Assembly (NCBI GenBank): GCA_019057815.1
Contig: JAHLWR010000008.1
Span: 94,540-158,539, forward strand
DNA: 64,000 bases
Direction: 5' to 3'
Source of the DNA: Candidatus Heimdallarchaeota archaeon
GTDB taxonomy: Archaea > Asgardarchaeota > Heimdallarchaeia > Heimdallarchaeales > Heimdallarchaeaceae
The notes under the pieces are model-generated. The model was not told where the DNA came from. It searched no databases and saw nothing but the letters and a program-made list of their open reading frames with translations. Made by a program: the position numbers and the translations under genes. This document shows, one piece after another, positions 54,406-62,643 of this stretch. Within the stretch, counting starts at the first letter, position 1. Every line of letters begins with the position of its first letter.

Positions 54406-57090
54406 GTGTCGGCTATGCAAATTCCAGCCCAAATTATAAAAATACATAGTTTAAATGAACGCGAACTTCATCAATCTGGTAAACAGGGTAATGAAGAAAA
54501 CGTCAAAATTTTCATTGTTAAACCTCTTTTAGATGCTCTTGGATATAATAAACCTAGCAGAATCAATTACGAACATAAAATTGATTTAAAGCGCGTAGAT
54601 ATTGCTTTATTAGTTAATAAAAAGCCTGTGGTGTTAGTTGAAGTTAAACAATCAAATGCTAAATTAAAAAATCATCTAGAACAAGCTATCAATTATTCCA
54701 ATAGCTGTCAATGTCCTTATACTCTTCTTACAAATGGCGAAGAATTTCAATTATATCGTACTTTCATCCCAAATGTAATTTATCCTAAAGATCGACTAAT
54801 TCATACATTCAAACGAACTGACCTTCTTGATGAGTGGTACAAACTCTTCGAACTTATTTCTTACGAAAATCTGGCACAAGGTGCTTTGAAAACGTATGCT
54901 GATAAAAAAGCTATCGAAATCCGAGATACGGTGTTACCTGTTACTTTATCTGACCATTTGCGGAATGCAAAACTGCTGTTAGTTCCTGCATACGAAGCTA
55001 ATATAAAAGAAAGAATTGCCAAAAGTAGGAGTTTTTTACTTAAATACAACAAATGGAAAAAAGATAATAATCTCCTTAAAATGAAAGAAGACAAAATATT
55101 AAACAAATTGGCAAGAATGGCAGCCTATAATCTTGTTACTAAAATATATTTCTGTCGTATCCTGGAAGATAAGAAGAAGATTAAGAAACGATTGGGAAAA
55201 ATAGCAAGTCAAAAAAGCATACAACAAGGAGAAATCAGAGACATTCTTCGCGCTTCATTTGCTGCAGTATTGGAAATTGATTATCGAGCAATTTTTGAAA
55301 TTGAAATTTTTGATTCAATATTTCCAAATGATGAGAAGTTAGTTATTAATACAATTATCAATCTTAAAGAATATAGATTCGATGAAGTTGATCAAGATGT
55401 ATTAGGACGTATATATGAACAGCATATCGATAAAGATGAAAAAAGAGATTTAGGGCAATATTATACTCCTGCATGGATAATAAAATACATCTTTGATCAT
55501 ATCCCTTTGGATACCAGACACATAATTTTGGATCCAGCTTGTGGTTCTGGTGGTTTTTTGATTGAAGCTTATAACCGTCTCTTCCAAAAATACAAAGCTG
55601 AAACGTATTCTGATGCAGAAGCACATGCAAATATACTTGATCACAACTTATTTGGTTTTGACATTAACTCTTTTGCTGTTATGCTATCTGCAGCTAATCT
55701 AGCTTTACGCAATATTGACATACCAACAGATGATATTAACACTTTTGAGCTTGATTCCCTGAAATATGATGTTAGTCATTATCTTCTTGGGATGAAAAAA
55801 CAGAATACTGATGAATCTTTTATATCAGAAAAAATTCACCTTGAAATCCCAAAAGCTTTTGATTTAATAGTTGGTAATCCTCCTTACTTTGTAGTTAAAA
55901 ACGAAGTAGTACGAAAAGAATACATAAGTACATTTGGTCCTTATAAAAAGGTGATAGAAACCAAAACTAATATTGTATCACTATTTATTGCAAAATATCT
56001 TTTATCACTTAAAACTGGTGGATGTCTTGCTTTTGTTGTACCGAAAGCATTGCTGTCCTTAAAAAATTGGACCAATTCGCGAAAGTTCATTTTGAAACAT
56101 TCACAAATAATGAGGATTTTTGATATTCGGGAAGCCTTTGAAGATGTTAAGCTTGAAATGATTGTACTCATACTGAAGAGAACAAATAGTAAATGGTCGC
56201 CTGATGATAAATCTGTAAAGGTTGATTACCTGAAAAAAGGTTCTTCTCGTAAATACAACTTAGAAAAAATTTATTCTAATGAAATTCCCTATGCTGAATT
56301 TACTGAAGATATCTTCCCAATTTACAAGGATGAAATCAATAAAAGTATATTCGATAAAATGAATACTGACTCAAAGAAACTAGGTGATATAAGTTTCTCG
56401 CGAAGAGGTGCACCTATTCAACCTCATAAAAACTTATGGTTAAAGAAAAAACAAAAAAGTAGTAGCATTTCTATCCTCAGAGGAAAGGACGTACAAAATT
56501 ATTATTTCACTCCTATATATTGGATTGATCAGAATTATCCCGTTTTTGACAAATATAAATCTTATTTTGAGCATCGGAAGATGCCAAAAATTATGGTTCA
56601 GCGATTAATATCTCAAACACAAGATCATATAAAAATCATAGCTAACTATGATCCTGGCGCATATTTGCCTATAGATACGGTTGTTTATTTTCTAATTCAA
56701 GATGTAGCCTTTAATCCACTGTACATACTAGCGTTACTTAACTCTCGTTTGTGTGCCTATTATATCTACAATTTTATTTTTAATCGAGCAACAAGAGGAA
56801 TGAATTTTTCTTATGCCAAAGACTTACCTATAAAAATAATACCTAAAGAACTTCAAGAAGAAATAGCTAATAAAGCACAGTTACTCATTAATCATCTTAA
56901 AACAATAAATAAGCTTGAACAGGAATATAACGACATCACAGATTTAGACGCTTCAAAGATAGAAGCAAAAAAACACATACGTGATTTAAGGAAAGAGATG
57001 TCTATAGCTCAAAAAGAGATTGATAAAGCAGTTTTTGACATCTATGGATTAAATGAGGATGAAATTAGAAAAGTTAAGACACAAAAATAA
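54406..57090 (+). CDS. type IIG restriction-modification enzyme
   Basis: A single-chain enzyme of about 890 residues that both cuts DNA and methylates adenine. The N-terminal nuclease of the PD-(D/E)xK kind is visible around KRVDIALL and VLVEVKQ (about 62-82). The methyltransferase core has motif I DPACGSGG (376-383) and motif IV NPPY (491-494), the signature of N6-adenine methylases; DLGQYYTP ahead of it is usual for this class. The C-terminal third (GDISFSRRGAPIQPHK onward) is a target-recognition domain of the TaqI/Eco57I type. Start is GTG 54406 or ATG 54415. It lies between the dead hydantoinase fragment and the intact copy, with no specificity or helper gene next to it. Confidence 0.9.
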   Translation: MSAMQIPAQIIKIHSLNERELHQSGKQGNEENVKIFIVKPLLDALGYNKPSRINYEHKIDLKRVDIALLVNKKPVVLVEVKQSNAKLKNHLEQAINYSNSCQCPYTLLTNGEEFQLYRTFIPNVIYPKDRLIHTFKRTDLLDEWYKLFELISYENLAQGALKTYADKKAIEIRDTVLPVTLSDHLRNAKLLLVPAYEANIKERIAKSRSFLLKYNKWKKDNNLLKMKEDKILNKLARMAAYNLVTKIYFCRILEDKKKIKKRLGKIASQKSIQQGEIRDILRASFAAVLEIDYRAIFEIEIFDSIFPNDEKLVINTIINLKEYRFDEVDQDVLGRIYEQHIDKDEKRDLGQYYTPAWIIKYIFDHIPLDTRHIILDPACGSGGFLIEAYNRLFQKYKAETYSDAEAHANILDHNLFGFDINSFAVMLSAANLALRNIDIPTDDINTFELDSLKYDVSHYLLGMKKQNTDESFISEKIHLEIPKAFDLIVGNPPYFVVKNEVVRKEYISTFGPYKKVIETKTNIVSLFIAKYLLSLKTGGCLAFVVPKALLSLKNWTNSRKFILKHSQIMRIFDIREAFEDVKLEMIVLILKRTNSKWSPDDKSVKVDYLKKGSSRKYNLEKIYSNEIPYAEFTEDIFPIYKDEINKSIFDKMNTDSKKLGDISFSRRGAPIQPHKNLWLKKKQKSSSISILRGKDVQNYYFTPIYWIDQNYPVFDKYKSYFEHRKMPKIMVQRLISQTQDHIKIIANYDPGAYLPIDTVVYFLIQDVAFNPLYILALLNSRLCAYYIYNFIFNRATRGMNFSYAKDLPIKIIPKELQEEIANKAQLLINHLKTINKLEQEYNDITDLDASKIEAKKHIRDLRKEMSIAQKEIDKAVFDIYGLNEDEIRKVKTQK

Positions 57091-57446
57091 TTTTATTGAG
57101 ATATTAAACACTATTGAAGAATAACTGGAAAGAAATGAGTATAAAACGAGATTAATATTTTTCTCTTAAAAATTGTAACATAGTTCACATAGAGTGACTG
57201 GGAAACCACTACGAAGGTAGAAGTTTAATGAGATCACTCTCAACACTAATTGTTGAGCATATTCCCAACACTAATAAAAAGCTAAGAATGGTCTCAAGTA
57301 AAGTTTATACTCTCTTTTTTATTTCCGAATTCAAATATTAAACAAAGAATCTTTTTTAGTTTCTTCTAATTAAATTGTACAATTAGCAAGATTGGATAAC
57401 TTTTATTTATTCAGTAGTTTATGGTTAAATCAGGAAAGACAGTTTC
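57091..57446. other. 356-nt spacer with a structured region
   Basis: Non-coding stretch between the restriction-modification gene and the hydantoinase. The middle (57191-57276) contains nested inverted repeats, listed separately, and a 10-base direct repeat CAACACTAAT (57241-57250 and 57266-57275). The final 150 bases are AT-rich and probably hold the hydantoinase promoter. Confidence 0.5.
57191..57240 (+). ncRNA. candidate structured RNA: nested 50-nt hairpin
   Basis: AGAGTGA (57191-57197) can pair with TCACTCT (57234-57240), AAAC (57203-57206) with GTTT (57223-57226), and CTAC (57209-57212) with GTAG (57217-57220) across a GAAG tetraloop, with a small CA/AA internal loop between the last two. 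A second hairpin, CAACA-CTAAT-TGTTG, follows at 57241-57255. Such nesting is unlikely to be chance in AT-rich DNA, but no known RNA family is recognised. It could be a small RNA, a leader element of the hydantoinase gene or a terminator of the restriction gene. Confidence 0.4.
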
Positions 57447-58763
57447 ATGTATAATCTAGGTCTCATAAATGGGAAAGTATATCGTAATGGGCAATTTACT
57501 CATCTAGATGTATATGTCCAAGATCAGATTATTGCAAAAATTGTTCCTTCTGGAAAAATCCTACCTTGCAAAAAAATTGTAGACTGTACAAATAAGCTAA
57601 TTTTACCTGGATTTATTGATCCCCATGTACATATCAATCTTGACTTGGGTGAATTCAAATCAAGCGATGATTATGAAAGCGCTTCAAAAGCTGCAGCTTT
57701 TGGTGGCATTACAACGTTTATAGATTTTCTTGAACCAATCAGTTATGTCCATGAATTTGATGCGATGCTAAAGAAGAAACAAAAAGAAGCAAAAGCATCC
57801 TATATTGATTATGCTTTTCATACAGCAGTTGGCAATTTTAATGATGATGTGGACAAGCTCATCAAGATTTCACGCGAAAGTGGAATCCCTTCTGTTAAAA
57901 TGTTTACCACATATTCTGAATCTAATCGCAAAATTACTTATACCAAATTTCAGGAGTTCCTGAAGAATTCTTGTAAGACAAATACACTGATTTTGGTTCA
58001 TGCTGAGAATGATGAAGAGATACTCAGTGCAAATGTTGAAGATACAGTAGAGAGTTATGAAAGTTCTAGACCAGCAGTCTCAGAAATAGAAGAGATAGAG
58101 AAAATAGCGAGGATTGTAGCAGAACTAAAAGGAACACTCTATATTGTGCATGTCACCTGTGGTTCATCAATTGAGCTTCTGAATGATAAATACAAAGAAC
58201 TTCTAGGAAAGAACATTTTCATAGAAAGCTGTCCACAATATTTCCATTTTACAAAAGATGTTTATGATAATGAAAATGGCAACTTATTCCTTCTTGCTCC
58301 ACCACTACGTTCAATAAAAGAACAGGAAAAACTCAAAGAGAATATTTCAGTTATAGATACCATTGGAACTGATCATTGTCCGTTTACTAAAGAAGAAAAA
58401 ATGCGTTATAAAGAAGCAAGTAAAATACCAAAAGGACTGGGGAGCTTGGAATTCAGTTTTTCTCTCATGTATCACATTTTTGGCAACGAAATCATAGATA
58501 AATTCACTCTAAATCCAGCAAAGATTCATAATCTCTTTCCAAAGAAAGGTATAATACAAATCGGATCTGATGCAGATTTTGTCATTTTTGATCCTAAAAA
58601 GGTGCTATTTATCAATTCAGGTCATTCTCAATCAGATTATAATCCATATGAAAGTATGCTAACTACTGGAATGGTTGAATCTACCATTCTCAGAGGAGAA
58701 ATCCTAGTTAAAAACAGAAAATTAGTTGGTTCTATGAGAGGGCAATTTATTAAAAGACACTAA
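57447..58763 (+). CDS. hyuA: dihydropyrimidinase/hydantoinase-type cyclic amidohydrolase
   Basis: A 438-residue amidohydrolase opening cyclic ureides. The binuclear metal site is represented by DPHVHINLD, VKMFTTYS at the usual carboxylated-lysine position (K near 151), VHAENDEEI, IVHVTCGSS, and the GTDHCPFT motif with the final Asp. In bacterial selenium-linked purine clusters a HyuA-type enzyme accompanies YgeY, YgeW and XdhD; opening of a purine-derived ring is the likely task. A truncated paralogue lies upstream and ends at 54241. It is the last gene of the cluster. Confidence 0.9.
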   Translation: MYNLGLINGKVYRNGQFTHLDVYVQDQIIAKIVPSGKILPCKKIVDCTNKLILPGFIDPHVHINLDLGEFKSSDDYESASKAAAFGGITTFIDFLEPISYVHEFDAMLKKKQKEAKASYIDYAFHTAVGNFNDDVDKLIKISRESGIPSVKMFTTYSESNRKITYTKFQEFLKNSCKTNTLILVHAENDEEILSANVEDTVESYESSRPAVSEIEEIEKIARIVAELKGTLYIVHVTCGSSIELLNDKYKELLGKNIFIESCPQYFHFTKDVYDNENGNLFLLAPPLRSIKEQEKLKENISVIDTIGTDHCPFTKEEKMRYKEASKIPKGLGSLEFSFSLMYHIFGNEIIDKFTLNPAKIHNLFPKKGIIQIGSDADFVIFDPKKVLFINSGHSQSDYNPYESMLTTGMVESTILRGEILVKNRKLVGSMRGQFIKRH

Positions 58764-58923
58764 TTTTGTTATCTCTAAATGCATTTTTAGTTCATCTCCT
58801 AATTGAAAAATAGAACCTCGTTTTTACTTTTTAACGTTTAGAATATAGTTACATTTATAAATACTCATGTTTCTCAATACTCAGAAATATGACTATTAAG
58901 AAATTTAACCTGGAGCTATCAAT

Positions 58924-60243
58924 ATGAAGATAGGAAAAGTAACAATGTTTGCGTTCAAAAACGCATTTAGAAGAAAGATAGTCGCAGTTTTAGCCATTGC
59001 AGGTATAAGTGTGGCAATTACTATGCAGGTAACGATTAACGCTTTTACAACTGGAATGGATGAAACATTTAACGATATTTTTGGAGAATTAGTTGGAACA
59101 TTTCAGCTTCAAGAGAAGGATTCACCATTCTCTTATGCTTCCCAACTTCCAGCTAATATTACTGAAACAATTATGAATTTTGAGAATATATCTAAAATAG
59201 ATGTCATAGCAACGGAACAGAACTTACCATCAACGGTAAACAACTATACGACAATTATGGGCCTGAGTGATTTTGGATTCCCCATGACGATAAATATACG
59301 AGGGATAGAAAATTTGGAGGCATTTAGTGGGATATACTCTGAATTGGAGGAATTGACAGAAGAGTCCAGAGAATTCGAGTTCAACCATGACGAATGTATC
59401 ATACCTTATTCTCTCTATGAGAACAAATCTGAAATTTTTGACATAGGAAAAACTTTCTCCATAATGATTAACTCTAGCTATACCTATGATTTAGAAATTG
59501 TTGGAATAACTGCAGCAGGCGTTGGAGGATTACAACAATCAATAATGGTAACAGGATATGATGTTTATGTTCCTATTAATGTAACCAACAATGTTCTTTA
59601 TGAGCTTCTGAGATTTGATACAACTAACCATCTAATGCACTACGAAAGCAGAGGATTAGATAGTACTCAATTTGGCGTTGATAGTCCAAATGTAGTAGCA
59701 ATTAGAACATCACTAGATAATTCAGAAGATGTAAATAAGTATATAGATGACCTGATCGCGTATTTAGAATTTCAGTATCCAGAGAAGAAGTTTTCAGCTC
59801 TATCTTTAGCATCTGCTCTTGAAGCTATGGATGACTTAATGCAGACACAAAGTCTTGTGATTGGGATAGTAACTGTGGTGGTTGTTATTGCTGGTAGCAT
59901 GGGAATAATTATTGCCCAACTAGTTGGTGTAGAGGGTAGATCGAAGGAATTTGCAATCTTGAAGGCTACAGGCTGGAAGGAAGGACACATTATATATTCT
60001 GTAATCGTTGAAAGTGTTACACTAGGAATAACTGGGTCTATAGTAGGTATCATATTATCCGTTCTATCAATAAAAGGGTTAGAAGCTTTGATGACTATGG
60101 GCATGCCATTTGCACCAGTAATAACACCAGTAATAATTTTTACTGCAGTTGGAATAGCAATGGGAATAGGGATTTTAGGAGGGCTTTATCCTGGAATAAA
60201 AGCAAGTTCTGTAAGACCAATGGAGGTCTTGCAAGGAAGTTAG
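58924..60243 (+). CDS. MacB/FtsX-type ABC transporter permease
   Basis: Membrane subunit of a MacB/LolCDE-type ABC system, 439 aa. One N-terminal helix (VAVLAIAGISVAITMQVTIN), a large extracytoplasmic domain (about 50-290), and three C-terminal helices of the FtsX domain with the REGRSKEFAILKATGWK-like loop (VEGRSKEFAILKATGWK). A TATA-like TTTATAAA at 58854-58861 precedes it. It is followed directly by its ATPase and a PadR-like regulator, forming one operon. Confidence 0.9.
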   Translation: MKIGKVTMFAFKNAFRRKIVAVLAIAGISVAITMQVTINAFTTGMDETFNDIFGELVGTFQLQEKDSPFSYASQLPANITETIMNFENISKIDVIATEQNLPSTVNNYTTIMGLSDFGFPMTINIRGIENLEAFSGIYSELEELTEESREFEFNHDECIIPYSLYENKSEIFDIGKTFSIMINSSYTYDLEIVGITAAGVGGLQQSIMVTGYDVYVPINVTNNVLYELLRFDTTNHLMHYESRGLDSTQFGVDSPNVVAIRTSLDNSEDVNKYIDDLIAYLEFQYPEKKFSALSLASALEAMDDLMQTQSLVIGIVTVVVVIAGSMGIIIAQLVGVEGRSKEFAILKATGWKEGHIIYSVIVESVTLGITGSIVGIILSVLSIKGLEALMTMGMPFAPVITPVIIFTAVGIAMGIGILGGLYPGIKASSVRPMEVLQGS

Positions 60244-60249
60244 GTGGTT

Positions 60250-61026
60250 ATGATGGCAAGTATAAAAGACACACAAACACAACTTGAAGTTGCAAGCGAA
60301 GTTATTTCAGAATCAGATGAACTAATTATTGAAATCAAAGATCTTTGGAGAAAATTCTTTGAAAATACTCCTGCAGAAGTTCAGGCACTACGTGGAGTTA
60401 ATTTCAGAGTTGAAAGAGGTGAATTTATTACAATAATGGGACCAAGTGGTAGTGGTAAAAGCACTTTATTAACAATACTTGGGTGTATGGCTCCAGTAAC
60501 AAGTGGTCAAGTTTTTATTGATGGTACTGAAATAACTAAAATGAATCAACGTAAATTGAGTAATATCAGAAAAGAGAAAATAGGATTCGTTTTTCAGGAT
60601 ATATTCCTGATTGACACTATTTCTGCACTTGAGAACGTTCTCTTACCCCTTTTACCTTATGGGATAAAGAAAGAAGACGAACAACGAGCAAAAGAACTTA
60701 TGAGAATTGCAGGTCTTGAGGATCGTATGAAACACAAACCCACAGAATTGTCAGGAGGTCAAAAACAACGTGTAGCAATATGTCGAGCTTTGATCAATGA
60801 TCCTCCAATAGTTTTGGCAGATGAACCGACAGGCAATTTAGATTCTCAAACAGGTGGAGAAATTCTAGAACTTCTTAGAAAGATTAATTATGAGAAAAAC
60901 GTCACAATTATAGCTGTTTCTCACGATCCTAAACTTGCTGAATTTTCTTCCAGAGATGTTATGATCACTGATGGAGAGATAACAAGGGATAGGATTAATC
61001 CTTTCAGAAATCACAATGTGAGTTAA
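60250..61026 (+). CDS. ABC transporter ATP-binding protein (LolD/MacB type)
   Basis: ATPase paired with the FtsX-type permease. Walker A GPSGSGKST, Q-loop (GFVFQDIFLID), signature ELSGGQKQRVAI, Walker B IVLADEPTGNLD and the switch His (VSHDPKLAE) are complete. ATG 60250 or 60253 is the start, six to nine bases after the permease stop. The N-terminal 35 residues before the Walker domain are slightly longer than usual. The system probably moves lipids, peptides or drugs across the membrane, or transmits a signal mechanically. Confidence 0.93.
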   Translation: MMASIKDTQTQLEVASEVISESDELIIEIKDLWRKFFENTPAEVQALRGVNFRVERGEFITIMGPSGSGKSTLLTILGCMAPVTSGQVFIDGTEITKMNQRKLSNIRKEKIGFVFQDIFLIDTISALENVLLPLLPYGIKKEDEQRAKELMRIAGLEDRMKHKPTELSGGQKQRVAICRALINDPPIVLADEPTGNLDSQTGGEILELLRKINYEKNVTIIAVSHDPKLAEFSSRDVMITDGEITRDRINPFRNHNVS

Positions 61027-61033
61027 AAGTAAA

Positions 61034-61999
61034 ATGGAGACAGATACACAAACTTCTATCAGAAAATATGAAGAACGATTTATCAGAAAATTAGGAGAGA
61101 TAGCTATTTTAATTCATCTAGCTAAATCTCCCGAAGGATCCCATGCTTATGAGTTGAGATTTAAAGCTTCTGAAATAATCTTTGAAAGAAGAAAAGTAGG
61201 TGCTGAATTCCTTCAACAGATCCTTGATATTCTTTTAGAACTCAAGAAAATTCATTCAAAAAAGAATACTGAGATTCCTGTTGACATAAACAAGAATAAA
61301 GAAATTATTGGGATTTTAGACCAATTTCCTTTGCTCAAATATAATATTAGGATTCAGAAATTTATCTCGGGAAAAAACCAGATAACACCTGCTGATATCG
61401 ATTACCTTAATGAGATGATTGAAGTTTTGAAAGATATGATGAAACAAGTACAAGACTCAACAGAGATTTGGAGTAACAGTACTAGCATCTATCCAGCAAT
61501 AGAATCCTTAGAGAAAAATGGATTAATTGAACTGGATAGAGAAGATCCCGAAGGTGGTCGTTTAAAGAAAATCTACAAAATAACAAAACTGGGTAAAGAA
61601 TCACTGGAGAAAGTAATGTTCTTATTGATAGATATTTTGTCTTTTGTGATTGAGACAGAAGGAAGAAATTTTCTTTTTGGAGGAAAAAGTATCTTTTCGT
61701 CTAAAATCGTTCCATTTAGGAAGTTGTTTGAAAAACTAATGGCAGATTTAAGTCCAGATATCAGGAAGGAACTGCTTTCTCTCAAAGGTAAAAGACAAAA
61801 TAGCTCTTTTATTAATATGATATTTGCACAAGCAGTTGCTACACCTATGTTGAATACGTTTATACGCGATCCTGAAATAATAAAGGAACAACTCGAAACC
61901 ATTGAAACAGAGGACGAGAAAAATATGGTACGATCATTTATTAAAATCAAGCTTATCGAACAGAGAGATATGATTGATAATATGTTGAAAAAACTATAG
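61034..61999 (+). CDS. PadR-like regulator with split winged helix
   Basis: A 321-residue DNA-binding protein. The PadR helix-turn-helix starts as LGEIAILIHLAKSPEGSHAYELRFKASEI and resumes about 90 residues later with SIYPAIESLEKNGLIELDRE and the wing GGRLKKIYKITKLGKE. In ordinary PadR proteins these parts are adjacent, so an alpha-helical segment is inserted between recognition helix parts. A ~120-residue C-terminal helical domain follows. It lies eight bases behind the ABC ATPase and is probably the operon's regulator, perhaps sensing the transported compound. Confidence 0.75.
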   Translation: METDTQTSIRKYEERFIRKLGEIAILIHLAKSPEGSHAYELRFKASEIIFERRKVGAEFLQQILDILLELKKIHSKKNTEIPVDINKNKEIIGILDQFPLLKYNIRIQKFISGKNQITPADIDYLNEMIEVLKDMMKQVQDSTEIWSNSTSIYPAIESLEKNGLIELDREDPEGGRLKKIYKITKLGKESLEKVMFLLIDILSFVIETEGRNFLFGGKSIFSSKIVPFRKLFEKLMADLSPDIRKELLSLKGKRQNSSFINMIFAQAVATPMLNTFIRDPEIIKEQLETIETEDEKNMVRSFIKIKLIEQRDMIDNMLKKL

Positions 62000-62000
62000 T

Positions 62001-62501
62001 TTATAGCTTTTCTTTTAGCATCTCACCGAATGCTTTAGCTTGCGCTAATTCCTCTTCTGTGGGGTGTCCTATAGGCTCTTTTGGCTCTCCATGTTTCAAA
62101 ACTCTTATAGCTCCTTTACAATAGAAGCGTTCTGGGAGGATAGTTATTTGATTCTTCTTGTTAACTATTCTTTCCATCTTCTCAAACATTACTTCTTTAA
62201 TTTTTTTCGGAACTTTATTTTCTGTCATTGGATGGATATCATCAGGAGCACCACTCGTGAAGAACAAGACAACTTTCTTACCATCTATTTTCTTTTTTCG
62301 TAGCTTTCTTAAATATCTAGCACCTGCAAAACTAACCATCCCCATAATCATCCACGAACCAAGAACTAACAAATCATAATTTTCTAAGTCTGGAATATTT
62401 TTATGGTTTTTGTGTTCTGCTTCCAAACCTTCAGCAATTTTCATTGCAACTTCCTTTGTATTTCCACCACGGGAATTATAGATAACTATCGCCTTCAACA
62501 T
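62001..62501 (-). CDS. flavodoxin-domain protein
   Basis: A 166-residue flavodoxin: the FMN phosphate loop is VIYNSRGGNTKEVA (residues ~6-19), the following loop is DLLVLGSWMIMGMVS, and ASYR-like FFTSGAPDD closes the isoalloxazine site. It may serve as electron carrier or FMN-dependent NADH:quinone-like reductase. It is convergent with the PadR-like gene with a one-base gap. Confidence 0.85.
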   Translation of the reverse strand: MLKAIVIYNSRGGNTKEVAMKIAEGLEAEHKNHKNIPDLENYDLLVLGSWMIMGMVSFAGARYLRKLRKKKIDGKKVVLFFTSGAPDDIHPMTENKVPKKIKEVMFEKMERIVNKKNQITILPERFYCKGAIRVLKHGEPKEPIGHPTEEELAQAKAFGEMLKEKL

Positions 62502-62643
62502 TATTGTTCTTATTTGAAAGACATTCCTGCATATTAAATATTACTATAATTATCTCGCTAGAAATGACAGAATCAAATCATGAGTTACTTTTTTCCGTAT
62601 TTGTTTGTGAGCTTTTATATACTTTAAATGGATGTTCATCCTA

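Noticed and set aside
54406..57090. Member of a multi-gene defence island (BREX, DISARM, type I R-M)
   Set aside because: No specificity, helicase, phosphatase or protease partner is adjacent; neighbours are metabolic genes and a dead fragment, so it is best read as a solitary type IIG enzyme.
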